Source of the DNA: an uncultured Alphaproteobacteria bacterium | GTDB taxonomy: Bacteria; Pseudomonadota; Alphaproteobacteria; RF32; CAG-239 | NCBI GenBank assembly: GCA_910577205.1 | Contig: CAJTMA010000001.1 | Location: 272,565 to 325,017 of the forward strand | Direction: 5' to 3' | Length of the DNA stretch: 52,453 bases | Shown here: in pieces, positions 23,616-32,786 of the stretch | Numbering within the stretch: position 1 is the stretch's first letter | Layout: each line of letters starts with the position of its first letter | The notes under the pieces: generated by a model | The model's input: only the letters and a program-made list of their open reading frames with translations | Told to the model about the DNA's origin: nothing | Database searches by the model: none | Program-made: the position numbers and the translations under genes

Positions 23616-25784
23616 ATGAAAAAGTTTTTCAAGATTATCGGTGTTTTATTGTTGGTTTTGATTGCCGGTGCTGTTGGTGGCGGCTATTATTTTCTTAAGA
23701 CTTTTGATTTGAATAAGTATAAAAGTTATGCAGAAAATCTGGCTTTCAAAGAAACCGGGCGGAAATTGGCAATTAACGGCGATGCTGATTTGGGAATTTC
23801 ATTGATTCCGACTTTGATTGTCAATGATGTGGAATTGGCAAATCCTTCTTGGGCGAAACAGCCACAAATGGTGAAAATTAAACAGTTGGAGCTGAAATTT
23901 GCTTTATTGCCTTTGCTGCGTAAGGAAGTGATGATTGATACGGTTGCCTTGGTTCAGCCGGAAATTTATTTGGAGCAGTCGGCTGACGGCAAAGCCAGCT
24001 GGGATTTCAGCAAGCCGGTTGATGCCTCTGCAGCTAAAGAAGTTGCCGCTGAAAAAGTAGAAATTCTGGCGCAAGTTAAGAATGCCGAAGACATTCGTAA
24101 AAATGTTGCAAAAGCGGAAGAAGTTGGTCCTGCAGCTGCGGTTTTGGCTGGATTTGCGGCGAAAAACGTGTCGATTGAAAACGGTGTCGTTCAATTTAAT
24201 GACCAAAAAAGCAAGCAGGTTACAAATGTTAAAATCAATAATTTTGAATTGTCGGCAGACAGTCTGGATGATCCGATAACTGCGGCATTTGATGTGGTTT
24301 ATGATAATCAGAAGCTGAAAGGCCAGACAACGCTTGGTTCGATTAATCAGTTTTTGGCTGCGGACAAGCCTTTTCCGGTTAAGCTTTCGGCAACGGCGTT
24401 TGGCGTTAATGTCAATGCAGACGGTACGGTCAGCAATGTGTTAAAAACGCTGGAATTTGCCGTTAATGCCAATGTTTATAATCCGGCAGGTAATATGAAT
24501 GCCCCGGAAACGACTTTGGTTGCCAAGGTATCAGGTGATGCCAAAAAGGTCAAAGCAGATATTTCTACCCTGAATGTTGCCAACAACTTGGTTAAGGGGA
24601 CTGTTTCGGCAGATATGAATGGTAAAAAGCCAATGATTAATGCTAATTTGAGCAGTGACCGCTTTGATTTGACCAGTTTGAATCCGGCGCAGCCTTTAGC
24701 ATGGAATTTGCCTGAGGTTAATTTTATCAGCACGGCGCAAGCATCGCAGCTGGTGCCGAATACGCCGGTGCCTTATGCTGCATTGATGGCGGTTAATGCC
24801 AATGCTGTGGTTAATATCAAACAGTTGATTATTGATCAGGGAATGACCGCAGATAATGTCAGTCTGACAGCTAAACTTAATAATGGCGTGTTAAATGTTT
24901 CTCCGTTGAAATTGGATTTTGGCGGCGGCGAAATTGATGCAGTGTTGACGGTGAATGCTCCTGCCCAGCAGATAACGGCGAAGTTAAACAGCCAAAATGT
25001 TTTGTTGCAGAATTTGCACAAGGAGTTTCAGGTTACTGGAGCAAATGATTTTGGCGTGAAATCAGGAGGTCAGACTCAAATTATGGCTAACCTGACAACA
25101 GGCGGTGCGACCTATCGCCAATTGGTGCAGAATTTAAGCGGACAATTGGCTGCGGTGGTTGACAAGTCCGTTATGCAGGCCGGTTCTCTGAAATTTATGA
25201 CAGGAAATATACTGACCCAGATTTTGGGCATGATTAATCTGAATGTCAGCAAAAATCCGGAAATTGATTTGCAATGTGCAGTCGTTCGCGCCGATTTTGC
25301 CAAAGGAAAAGCCAATTTCCCGCAGAGTATTGCCGTTCAGTCAAATCAGATTACGCTGGTGAGCAATGGTGCGGTTAATCTGGTGAACGATAAAATTGAT
25401 TTTACGGTGACCCCGACAATGAGTATCAAAGACGCGGGTGTTATGCAGGCTTTGTCTTCTTTTATTAAAGTCGGCGGCACGCTGCAAAGTCCGAAAATTG
25501 CGTTGGATGAAAAACAGGCATTGCAGACGCTTGTTGGCGTGGCGACAACCGGTCCGGCTTTCTTGGGGGCGCAACTGGTGACAGAATCAAATTCCGCACC
25601 GTGCTGGACAGCTTTGCAGGGAACACCATACGCTAACCGTTTTCCTGCACCGAGCAAAACCTCGACCGTCGCTAAAGACGTGGTGAGCGATACGAAAGAT
25701 GCCGTTAAAAGCACCGGGAAAGCGTTGGAAAAGAGCGTGCGTGATATTCGTGACGGCGTGAAAGACTTGTTTAAATCATTTTAA
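23616..25784 (+). CDS. asmA: AsmA family protein
   Basis: Inner-membrane-anchored protein of 722 residues of the AsmA/TamB-like superfamily, linked to lipid transport and outer membrane assembly. A single N-terminal transmembrane segment (about 5-27) is followed by the AsmA signature (LAINGDADLGISLIPTL, residues about 50-66) and a long beta-rich periplasmic region. Near 515-640 is the typical AsmA C-terminal stretch (SGQLAAVVDKS, TGNILTQILGM, INLVNDKIDFTV-like). The C-terminal 50 residues are Lys/Asp-rich and possibly helical. A leader-gene overlap with the ATP12 gene (12-bp gap) suggests an operon. Confidence 0.93.
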   Translation: MKKFFKIIGVLLLVLIAGAVGGGYYFLKTFDLNKYKSYAENLAFKETGRKLAINGDADLGISLIPTLIVNDVELANPSWAKQPQMVKIKQLELKFALLPLLRKEVMIDTVALVQPEIYLEQSADGKASWDFSKPVDASAAKEVAAEKVEILAQVKNAEDIRKNVAKAEEVGPAAAVLAGFAAKNVSIENGVVQFNDQKSKQVTNVKINNFELSADSLDDPITAAFDVVYDNQKLKGQTTLGSINQFLAADKPFPVKLSATAFGVNVNADGTVSNVLKTLEFAVNANVYNPAGNMNAPETTLVAKVSGDAKKVKADISTLNVANNLVKGTVSADMNGKKPMINANLSSDRFDLTSLNPAQPLAWNLPEVNFISTAQASQLVPNTPVPYAALMAVNANAVVNIKQLIIDQGMTADNVSLTAKLNNGVLNVSPLKLDFGGGEIDAVLTVNAPAQQITAKLNSQNVLLQNLHKEFQVTGANDFGVKSGGQTQIMANLTTGGATYRQLVQNLSGQLAAVVDKSVMQAGSLKFMTGNILTQILGMINLNVSKNPEIDLQCAVVRADFAKGKANFPQSIAVQSNQITLVSNGAVNLVNDKIDFTVTPTMSIKDAGVMQALSSFIKVGGTLQSPKIALDEKQALQTLVGVATTGPAFLGAQLVTESNSAPCWTALQGTPYANRFPAPSKTSTVAKDVVSDTKDAVKSTGKALEKSVRDIRDGVKDLFKSF

Positions 25785-25796
25785 GGACTAAAGACG

Positions 25797-26297
25797 ATGA
25801 CGACTAAATTGCAGACGATGACTAAAGATGTCGCGCAGCATCGGGATGAAATTATTGAGCGGATGGTTAATTTTTCGCTGACTGATACTTTGTTGTTCCG
25901 CTCTCCGGACGCTGCGGAATTGATTGAAGAGGAGCGAAAAATCTGGGATCCGATAGTGGACTGGGCCAAAGAATGTATGGAAGCCGATTATGTTCCCAGC
26001 GAAAGCTTGGAAATTCCATTGGAAAACAACGCTTCTCTCCCCCGTTTGCAGGTGTTTCTGGAAGGTTTGTCGGATAAGGAGCTGGCGGCTTTTTATGAAG
26101 CATCGCGGATTACCAAATCAGTATTGCTGGCAGCGGCATTAATTCGAAAACGGCTGACGGCCGAGGAAGCCTTTAAAGCCGCGTTTTTAGAAGAAATCTG
26201 GCAGGCTGATAAGTGGGGACATGATGAAGAGGCTGATAAACGGCGGGAGGTCATCCGTCAGGAATTAGCCGATGTTGAAGCATTTTTGGCAGATTGA
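25797..26297 (+). CDS. ATP12-type F1-ATPase assembly chaperone, short form
   Basis: Chaperone expected to assist assembly of the alpha subunit of F1 ATPase, typical of alphaproteobacteria and mitochondria. The 166 residues match the C-terminal helical part of ATP12: DTLLFRSPDAAELIEEE, WDPIVDWA, ALIRKRLTAEEAFKAA and WQADKWGHDEEADKRR. Usual members have about 230-250 residues, so the N-terminal beta domain (about 70 residues) is missing; upstream sequence is occupied by asmA, so this is not an annotation error of the start. The stop overlaps the start of the acylphosphatase gene (TGATG). Confidence 0.85.
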   Translation: MTTKLQTMTKDVAQHRDEIIERMVNFSLTDTLLFRSPDAAELIEEERKIWDPIVDWAKECMEADYVPSESLEIPLENNASLPRLQVFLEGLSDKELAAFYEASRITKSVLLAAALIRKRLTAEEAFKAAFLEEIWQADKWGHDEEADKRREVIRQELADVEAFLAD

Positions 26298-26587
26298 TGG
26301 AAAAAGAAGTTTATATTAAAATTCATGGTCGAGTTCAAGGCATCGGTTTTCGTTGGTGGGCTGTTAAAACCGCGGAGGAAATTGGTGGTATTTCCGGTTG
26401 GGTGCATAATGCAGCGGATGGTTCGGTCGATGTTCTTATGAGTGGCGAAGAAGAAAATATTGATAAAATGCTTTTGGCTTGTCATTCAGGTCCGCCATTG
26501 GCGCGTGTTGACAGGGTTTCTTTTGTGGTTGGTCGGCGTTCGGGGTTTTTGCCGCCGATTATTCCGGGTGTTTTCAAACGCCTGTAA
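26297..26587 (+). CDS. acyP: Acylphosphatase
   Basis: Small enzyme hydrolysing acyl phosphates. The 96 residues show the signature GRVQGIGFRWW near residues 12-22, with the catalytic Arg, and GWVHNAADGSVDV with the catalytic Asn. The start ATG overlaps the TGA of the ATP12 gene, so translation is coupled. The C-terminus (RRSGFLPPIIPGVFKRL) is not typical of the family, where a hydrophobic strand ending F.I.R is usual, and may be altered near the repeat element that starts at its stop codon. Confidence 0.9.
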   Translation: MEKEVYIKIHGRVQGIGFRWWAVKTAEEIGGISGWVHNAADGSVDVLMSGEEENIDKMLLACHSGPPLARVDRVSFVVGRRSGFLPPIIPGVFKRL

Positions 26588-26712
26588 AAAAACATTTCTG
26601 GTTGAGAACTAATACAGAAACTGCAGGACGAAAGTGTCCTCACGTACTTCTGTGTACGCTCCGGTACTTTCGCCTTTGTTTCTTATTATTTCTCTAACCA
26701 TAAATGTTTTTT
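26586..26712. repeat. Palindromic element, core B (copy B9)
   Basis: The left arm AAAAAACATTTCTGGTT and following GAGAACTAATACAGAAA match the inverse of TTTCTTATTATTTCTCTAACC, ATAAATGTTTTTT (26679-26712); the core is CTCACGTAC..GTACGCTCCGG. It begins on the stop codon of acyP. Confidence 0.85.
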
Positions 26713-26848
26713 GGGGCTATATTTTTTTATTTTTGTTCTCGTGTATCTATATGTACACGTCGAAAAAAATTAACGTCGCATTAAACTCATTATCCAAGGT
26801 TTTTGACCTGTTTGTTTCTTATTATTTCTCTAATCATAAATGTCTTTT
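26713..26848. repeat. Core-A element (A3) followed by a second copy of the B9 right arm
   Basis: CGTGTA (26740-26745) and TGTACACG (26752-26759) form the core; the right arm ATTAAACTCATTATCCAAGG resembles that of copy A4. Sequence 26811-26848 repeats the B9 right arm 26675-26712 at an offset of 136, so the core-A element is bracketed by direct repeats. With B9 it fills the gene-free stretch 26588-26934; the last 80 bases show nothing clear. Confidence 0.7.
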
Positions 26849-26934
26849 GTTCTCTATAACCAAGGTTGAGGGTTGTAATCAGGGGATTGTTTCATATTTC
26901 TTGAGGGTGAAATTAATCTTTTAGGAGATAGAAT

Positions 26935-27282
26935 ATGAGTGAAGTTGCCAGAACCAAAGAAAATCTTGAACATTGCCGCTGTATGGATTGCCCATCATAT
27001 ACATTGGGTTGCAAGATTAAGAATATGCCGGGGAATGTTTATAAACTGATGGGCGAACTGGAAGATGTCGATCATTTTGAAGCAATGTATTGCGCTTTTG
27101 AGAAAAGCCGCTGCATTGAGGAGGACCGCGGATGTTTGTGTCCGGAGTGTCCCGTATATGCCGAGTATGATTTGAACCGGGATGATTATTGTTTGAAGAC
27201 CGGCGGTATGCATCCCGAAGATTATAAGCAAGAAAAAGAAACAACGGAAAACAGCCAGGACTCTGAAATGCCGGTTCACTAA
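26935..27282 (+). CDS. Cys-rich protein, DUF2769-like
   Basis: A 115-residue soluble protein with ten or more Cys. The pairs CRCMDCPSY near 15-22 and CLCPECPVY near 70-78 resemble the DUF2769 pattern and look like metal- or Fe-S-binding knuckles. No signal peptide. SD AGGAG before the ATG. Single-gene unit with its own terminator downstream. No function is established; metal sensing or storage is speculative. Confidence 0.7.
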   Translation: MSEVARTKENLEHCRCMDCPSYTLGCKIKNMPGNVYKLMGELEDVDHFEAMYCAFEKSRCIEEDRGCLCPECPVYAEYDLNRDDYCLKTGGMHPEDYKQEKETTENSQDSEMPVH

Positions 27283-27311
27283 ATTTGTAATTCTTGGCAG
27301 TTTAAGCAATA

Positions 27312-27345
27312 AAAAAACAAGGCTGCTTCCAGCGCCTTGTTTTTT
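27312..27345. terminator. Bidirectional terminator
   Basis: AAAAAACAAGGC (27312-27323) and GCCTTGTTTTTT (27334-27345), perfect stem with A and T tracts; serves the Cys-rich gene and the convergent U32 gene. Confidence 0.85.
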
Positions 27346-27368
27346 GTTTGCCTGTGAGAGGTTAGGAC

Positions 27369-28805
27369 TTATTTTTGGCAGAGTTGGGCAAATTCAGCTT
27401 TCTTTCTGTCAAGCATGGTTCTGTTATTGCCTGTCAAAGGCGCAGGTTTGCGGGCAACACTGTATTGCGGCAGTAATTTTTTGATTTCTTCAACCGTTAA
27501 ATCCTTTTGAAGCGTTTTGCCGGCGGCCATTAACTGGTTAGCATATTTGCTGAAATCAATGCGGATTTTTTTTCTTTGTCCGGCGGAAACTTTAGACGTG
27601 ATTTCACCGCTGTCTGCGTCTTCAAATTCCTCAAAAGTTATGCGTAGGTTATTCATGCTTCCGGGAATCAAGAAATCAATAAATTCGCCCTTGTCAATGT
27701 AATTGCGGATTTCGAATATGGCGGTATCGCCTTGCCATTCAATAATTGAGCCGGCAAACAGCCAGTCGCCCAAAGTACGGGTGTATTCATAATTTTGGCT
27801 GATGTTGGTGAGCTTGCCGTCATGGAAGCCCAAACAGTAACCGCGGTTTTGCAGGGTGTATAAGTCATCCATATAGTTTTGGTAGTTCCACTCTTCTGGG
27901 TTTTGGTAATAGTCATCGATAGCTTGCCGGTAAGTGCGGGCAACAATAGCGGCGTAGTATTCTGTTTTGTTGCGGCCTTCGACTTTGAGAGAGTCCATTC
28001 CGATATTTAATAAATCCGGCAGGCGTGGCAAGAGGCACATATCTTTGGAGTTGAGCATATAGCCGCCGTGTTCGTCTTCAACCACTTCAAAGAGTTCTCC
28101 GGGACGGAATTCTTCCTCAATCAGAAACTCAAAAGCGTCTTTGTTTTGTTCGTTGATTTCAATTTCCTTGACCGTTCCGTCTTTGAGGCGGAGGTGAAGT
28201 TTATAATGCCAGCGGCAGCAGTGGGCGCATTTGCCCTGGTTGGCACTGCGGTCAGCCAGATAGTTTGAAATCAGGCAGCGTCCCGAATAAGACATACACA
28301 TTGCCCCGTGCATAAAGCATTCAAGCAGAATATCCGGGCATTTTTCACGGATTTCTTTCATTTCTTCAAAAGTGACTTCTCGTCCCAAAACACAAAGTTT
28401 TGCCCCTTGGTTTTGCCAGAACTGTACAGCCAGTGCCGAACAGATATTGGCTTGTGTTGAAACAAAAAGGTTTAGTTCGGGAGCATGGTCTTTGACATAT
28501 TGAAAAACGCCGGGGTCAGCAATTAAGACACCATCCGGATGCAGGCGGCGCAGCGTATCCACAAATTGCGGCAGTTTGGCGGTGTCGCGGTTGTGCATGA
28601 AAAGATTTAAGGTTAGGTATATTTTTTTGCCATGGTCATGGACGAACTTAATCCCTTCTTCCAAATCTTCCAGTGTCATTTTTGACTGGGCGCGAAGGCA
28701 CATATCCGGCGTGCCGGCATAAACGGCATCAGCTCCGTATAAGATGGCGGTTTTAAGTTTGGTAAGCGACCCGGCGGGCAGCAGCAATTCAGCTTTGTTT
28801 AACAT
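27369..28805 (-). CDS. trhP: U32 family peptidase / prephenate-dependent tRNA hydroxylation type
   Basis: Protein of 478 residues of the U32 family (YegQ/TrhP branch), which together with prephenate supports 5-hydroxyuridine formation in tRNA in other bacteria. Motifs: LLPAGSLTKLKTAILYGADAVY near 8-29, the family signature HGAMCMSYSGRCLISNYL near 165-182, then GKCAHCCRWHY with clustered Cys that bind an Fe-S cluster in relatives. A C-terminal extension with a beta domain is present as in TrhP. Start ATG at 28805; the gene abuts a DUF3108 gene (1-bp gap), probably one operon. Sub-family assignment is moderately sure. Confidence 0.85.
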   Translation of the reverse strand: MLNKAELLLPAGSLTKLKTAILYGADAVYAGTPDMCLRAQSKMTLEDLEEGIKFVHDHGKKIYLTLNLFMHNRDTAKLPQFVDTLRRLHPDGVLIADPGVFQYVKDHAPELNLFVSTQANICSALAVQFWQNQGAKLCVLGREVTFEEMKEIREKCPDILLECFMHGAMCMSYSGRCLISNYLADRSANQGKCAHCCRWHYKLHLRLKDGTVKEIEINEQNKDAFEFLIEEEFRPGELFEVVEDEHGGYMLNSKDMCLLPRLPDLLNIGMDSLKVEGRNKTEYYAAIVARTYRQAIDDYYQNPEEWNYQNYMDDLYTLQNRGYCLGFHDGKLTNISQNYEYTRTLGDWLFAGSIIEWQGDTAIFEIRNYIDKGEFIDFLIPGSMNNLRITFEEFEDADSGEITSKVSAGQRKKIRIDFSKYANQLMAAGKTLQKDLTVEEIKKLLPQYSVARKPAPLTGNNRTMLDRKKAEFAQLCQK

Positions 28806-28806
28806 A

Positions 28807-29586
28807 TTATTCCTCTATGGTGGCTTTATTGGTATAGATCTTCATTTTGCCGAGCGGCGTGTCTTCAACCTCGACGCGGGCAATAAAAGGGATGCCGCTT
28901 TTTTCATCGGCCAGTATCCAAAAATAAATCGGGCGGTCTGAGGTGAACTGCCAGAGCAGGTCATCGCCTTCCGAACCCAATTTGTCAATATACATTGAAC
29001 ATTTGCTTGCCGTTCCCGTGTAGGGCGAATATTGGTTGGGGAGCAGCTCTTCTTTGCCTTCATCTTTGAAGATGATGTCAAACCGGCGTTTGCCGTCAAA
29101 GACTTCCATGCGGGAATCGCAGAATTTCAGCTGGTTATACTGGCGGGCAAGTTCGGCAAAAACTGTTTGCAAATCGGTGGTTTGGTTGTTTTCGGGATTG
29201 GGCGTTATTTCTATTTTTTTTTCTTTGTCGTTTTTGGAGCTGATACGGTAGACCGGAATGCCCTGTTCATTATAAATCAGTTCTTTTTTGCGTTTGCTGA
29301 AGCGGGATTGTGATTGGTATTTGTAGCTTGATGTTTCCAGGTTGCCGTTTTTGATGTGGCCGGTGGTGGCGTATTTAGCTTCAAAGGGGTAGAGGGTGTC
29401 AAACAGTCCGAAAGTTTTCACTTTTGAGGCAACGGCGTAGCTTTGCGGGGTCAGGGCATACATAAACGATGTTTGGCTGGCGTTAAACGGGCCGATGAAA
29501 ACCGTAAAATCGTGATTGACGCTAAAAGCGTCAGCCGCTTGGGGCAGGCTGAAGATAAAAGTTAAAATCAGCAGTAGTTTTTTCAT
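28807..29586 (-). CDS. DUF3108 periplasmic protein
   Basis: Exported protein of 259 residues with a Sec signal peptide (MKKLLLILTFIFSLPQAADA). The rest is beta-rich and fits the DUF3108 family of unknown function, with a repeated Y.Y.S.R pattern and the ARVEVEDTPLG-like C-terminal strand typical of that family. The alternate strand is free of conserved features. It lies immediately upstream of the U32 gene and is divergent from miaA. Confidence 0.75.
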   Translation of the reverse strand: MKKLLLILTFIFSLPQAADAFSVNHDFTVFIGPFNASQTSFMYALTPQSYAVASKVKTFGLFDTLYPFEAKYATTGHIKNGNLETSSYKYQSQSRFSKRKKELIYNEQGIPVYRISSKNDKEKKIEITPNPENNQTTDLQTVFAELARQYNQLKFCDSRMEVFDGKRRFDIIFKDEGKEELLPNQYSPYTGTASKCSMYIDKLGSEGDDLLWQFTSDRPIYFWILADEKSGIPFIARVEVEDTPLGKMKIYTNKATIEE

Positions 29587-29673
29587 AGGTTTGTCAGGCT
29601 TTCTTAAGAAAATATCAAAATTTGACAGTTACAATAGCATAAAATCGGTATAAATAAAGGATTTTATTACAAA

Positions 29674-30618
29674 ATGGGTGAACAGAAGTTTCCGGTGGTG
29701 GTGATTGCCGGGCCGACGGCTTCGGGAAAATCAGGCTTGGCGCTTGATTTGGCTGAGGTTTTGAACGGTGTCGTCATAAATGCGGATTCAATGCAGGTTT
29801 ATCAGGATACGCCGGTGATTTCTGCTGTGCCGTCTGCGGCTGACAAAGCGCGTGTGCCGCATAAATTATATGAAATTTATCCGGCTGATGTAACCGGATC
29901 GGTGGTGGACTGGCTGAGCCGGGCTGTTGCGGAAATCCGCGCGGCATGGCAAGACGGCAAATTGCCGATTGTGGTTGGCGGGACGGGGTTGTATCTGGAT
30001 AATTTGATTAACGGCACAACGCCAATTCCCGAAACCTCAGATGATGTTAAGCAAAAGGTTAAAGGGATGCTTGAGGCGGAGGGGGTGCAAAAACTGCACG
30101 AGCGTTTGGCCGAGCATGATGCAGCGACGGCTGACAAGCTGAGTCCGAATGATACAACGCGGGTTCGGCGGGCTTATGAAGTGTGGTTAGAAACAGGCAT
30201 TCCGTTGAGTGTCTGGCATCAGAAGCCGATGCTTAAAAAATTACCGGAAGCGCAATTTGTGGTTATTAAAATTATTCCTGAGCGGCAGGAATTAGATGAG
30301 CGTTGTTATCGCCGCTGGGATGCGATGATGGCCGCCGGAGCGTTAAATGAGGCTGTGGCGCTGGGTGAACGCGGATTGGATGAAAATCTGCCGGCGATGA
30401 AAGCCCTCGGCGTGCCGGAATTGATAGATTTTGCCAAAGGACGTTGTTCGTTGGACGAGGCTTCGGCTCTGGCAAAACTGCATACCAGGCAGTATGCCAA
30501 GCGCCAAGTGACGTGGTTTAAAAACAAATTGACCGCAGATATTGTACTCGCCTCCTGCTATAAAGGTGAGGCGGAAGAAAGAGAAAATATTATTTTGTGT
30601 GTTAAAAAACAATTATAA
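29674..30618 (+). CDS. miaA: tRNA dimethylallyltransferase
   Basis: Adds the dimethylallyl group to A37 of UNN-reading tRNAs. The 314 residues show the P-loop GPTASGKS (13-20), the DSMQVY motif (about 40-45), GGTGLYLDNLINGT near 109-122 and the C-terminal RQYAKRQVTWF. All substrate-binding motifs are present. There is no clear SD; an AAAGGA stretch lies 16 bases upstream. Directly followed by the mreB operon after 71 bases. Confidence 0.96.
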   Translation: MGEQKFPVVVIAGPTASGKSGLALDLAEVLNGVVINADSMQVYQDTPVISAVPSAADKARVPHKLYEIYPADVTGSVVDWLSRAVAEIRAAWQDGKLPIVVGGTGLYLDNLINGTTPIPETSDDVKQKVKGMLEAEGVQKLHERLAEHDAATADKLSPNDTTRVRRAYEVWLETGIPLSVWHQKPMLKKLPEAQFVVIKIIPERQELDERCYRRWDAMMAAGALNEAVALGERGLDENLPAMKALGVPELIDFAKGRCSLDEASALAKLHTRQYAKRQVTWFKNKLTADIVLASCYKGEAEERENIILCVKKQL

Positions 30619-30689
30619 GGGTTGCACAATAGCGCAAAGGGTTATAAAACTCAAATAATAACAAATTTATAATATCCGGAGAAATATAA

Positions 30690-31730
30690 ATGCTTGCAAA
30701 TTTAATGGGCTGGTTATCAGCAGATATGGCCATTGACCTGGGTACTGCAAATACTTTGGTCTATGTGAAAGGCAAAGGCATCGTTCTTAACGAACCTTCT
30801 GTTGTGGCGATTGAAGAATACCGCGGTAAAAAACAGGTTTTGGCTGTCGGTAACGATGCTAAGTTAATGCTTGGCCGAACCCCGGGAAATATCAGCGCTA
30901 TCCGTCCGCTGCGCGACGGTGTTATTGCTGATTTTGAAATTGCCGAGGAAATGATTAAATATTTCATCCGGAAAGTTCATAACCGCCGCACATTTGCTTC
31001 CCCGATGGTTATTGTTTGCGTTCCGTCCGGCTCTACAGCCGTTGAACGCCGCGCTATTCAGGAATCTGCTGAAGCTGCAGGCGCACGCAAAGTATGGTTG
31101 ATTGAAGAGCCGATGGCGGCTGCTATCGGTGCGAATCTCCCGGTTACCGAACCGACCGGCAGCATGGTGGTTGATATCGGAGGCGGTACGACGGAAGTTG
31201 CCGTTATGTCTTTGAGCGGTATCGTTTATGCTCGTTCAGCACGGGTTGGCGGCGATAAGATGGATGCGGCCATTATTTCTTATATTCGCCGCAATCATAA
31301 TCTTCTGGTCGGTGAAGGTTCTGCCGAAAAAATTAAGAAAGAAGTCGGTTCTGCCTGCCCGCCGGAGAAAGGCGAAGGCCGTACCGTCGAAATCAAGGGG
31401 CGCGATTTGATGAATGGCGTGCCTAAGGAAATTATCATTTCTGAACGTCAGGTTGCCGAAAGTTTGGCCGAGCCGGTTTCGCAAATTGTTGAAGCTGTTA
31501 AAGTCGCTCTCGAAAACACCGCTCCGGAATTGGCTGCCGATATCGTTGATAAAGGTATTGTCCTGACGGGCGGCGGCGCTTTGCTGGCTAATTTGGACCA
31601 AGTATTGCGCAATGCGACTGGCCTGCCTGTGTCTATTGCCGAAGATCCTTTGGCTTGCGTTGTTAAAGGAACCGGCCGGGCTTTGGATGAGTTCCGCAAA
31701 TTTAGAGGTATCTTGTCCACCATGTATTAA
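30690..31730 (+). CDS. mreB: Rod shape-determining protein MreB
   Basis: Bacterial actin that guides lateral wall synthesis. The 346 residues show the actin-type ATP-binding motifs: DLGTANTLVY (about 16-25), DIGGGTTEVAVMS near 160-172 and LTGGGALL near 290-297. SD CGGAG precedes the ATG with good spacing. A possible promoter (TTGCAC at 30622, TATAAA at 30643) lies in the gap after miaA. First gene of the conserved mreBCD-mrdA-rodA cluster, fully co-linear here, which implies rod-shaped or elongated cells. Confidence 0.97.
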   Translation: MLANLMGWLSADMAIDLGTANTLVYVKGKGIVLNEPSVVAIEEYRGKKQVLAVGNDAKLMLGRTPGNISAIRPLRDGVIADFEIAEEMIKYFIRKVHNRRTFASPMVIVCVPSGSTAVERRAIQESAEAAGARKVWLIEEPMAAAIGANLPVTEPTGSMVVDIGGGTTEVAVMSLSGIVYARSARVGGDKMDAAIISYIRRNHNLLVGEGSAEKIKKEVGSACPPEKGEGRTVEIKGRDLMNGVPKEIIISERQVAESLAEPVSQIVEAVKVALENTAPELAADIVDKGIVLTGGGALLANLDQVLRNATGLPVSIAEDPLACVVKGTGRALDEFRKFRGILSTMY

Positions 31731-31902
31731 TGGCGGAGCTCGTTTTGTGGACAGGCGCGGATTTGTTTAGAGGCGGAGGGATGCTTGTGTGCCGGTTGTG
31801 CCGGCTGTCCCTCTTCTCTGAAATTTGGCTTCCCGGTTCACATATCAGTTTCCTTGGAAACCGTCAGCGAATTTTAGCTTTGTATCTATTGCGGATTATT
31901 TA

Positions 31903-32781
31903 ATGAAAAGGCGGAAAGTTTTATTTATACATTTGAGCAACATCCGGCTTCTGGTGAAGAAGTTTGCGATTGTTATACTCTTTTTATCCGCTTTTGTGAT
32001 GATGCTGGTGAATAAAACCGATACGGTTATTATTGAAAAAACGTCTTCCGTGGCAACAGACGTGGTTAGTCCTCTGATTGATGTTTTGGTCGTTCCTGCT
32101 CGGGTTTTGGCCGGTGTTTATGATTATTTCCGGGAATTAAAGAAAATTCATGAAGACAACAGCCGTTTGCGGGATGAAAACCGCCGTTTGGTGATGATGA
32201 GCAGTCATGCCCGGGCTTTGGAAATTGAAAATAAACTGTTGTCTAACCTTTTGAATTATACGCCGCCGCCGGAAGCAACTTTTATTACCGCGCGGGTGAT
32301 TGCCGAAGAGGGGAATGCTTTTTCGCATTCTCTGATTGCGTATACCGGGGACAGTCGCCGGGTTAAAAAAGGACAGGTCGTGTTAAGCGACAACGGCGTT
32401 ATCGGACGGATTGAACAGGTTGGAAAAATGTATTCCAAAATTATCCTGATTACCGATATTAACTCTAAAATTCCGGTTATCGTAGAACGGACGAGAGTGC
32501 GTGGTATTCTCTCCGGGGATAACACGTCTATTCCCAAACTGGTGTTTGTGCCGCTTGATGCGGAATTGGCTATCGGTGACCGGGTTGTTACGTCCGGCGT
32601 GGCCGGCGTTTTCCCGCCGGGATTGCCTGTCGGCCGGATTAGTTCTGTTGAAAAAAATAATATAAAGGTAAAGACTTCGAGCAATCTGGATCGGTTGGAA
32701 TATGTCAAAATCATAGATTATGGTTTGGCTGATATGCTGGAACAGGAAGAAATTGTTCAGAATGAACCGGCTAAGGAATAA
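31903..32781 (+). CDS. mreC: Rod shape-determining protein MreC
   Basis: Inner-membrane-anchored periplasmic scaffold of the elongasome. From ATG 31903 the protein has 292 residues: a transmembrane helix at about 18-38, a coiled coil (residues about 75-105, with LRDENRRLVMM) and the MreC beta domains with LSDNGVIGRIEQVG, SKIPVIVERTR and SGVAGVFPPGLPVG. An in-frame TTG at 31825 would add 26 residues without support. About 170 bases separate it from mreB, longer than usual; the gap holds no gene. Confidence 0.93.
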   Translation: MKRRKVLFIHLSNIRLLVKKFAIVILFLSAFVMMLVNKTDTVIIEKTSSVATDVVSPLIDVLVVPARVLAGVYDYFRELKKIHEDNSRLRDENRRLVMMSSHARALEIENKLLSNLLNYTPPPEATFITARVIAEEGNAFSHSLIAYTGDSRRVKKGQVVLSDNGVIGRIEQVGKMYSKIILITDINSKIPVIVERTRVRGILSGDNTSIPKLVFVPLDAELAIGDRVVTSGVAGVFPPGLPVGRISSVEKNNIKVKTSSNLDRLEYVKIIDYGLADMLEQEEIVQNEPAKE

Positions 32782-32786
32782 CGCGG

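Noticed and set aside
26634..26924. Open frame of about 96 codons after acyP
   Set aside because: It is made up of the core-B and core-A palindromes and lacks an SD and any family resemblance.
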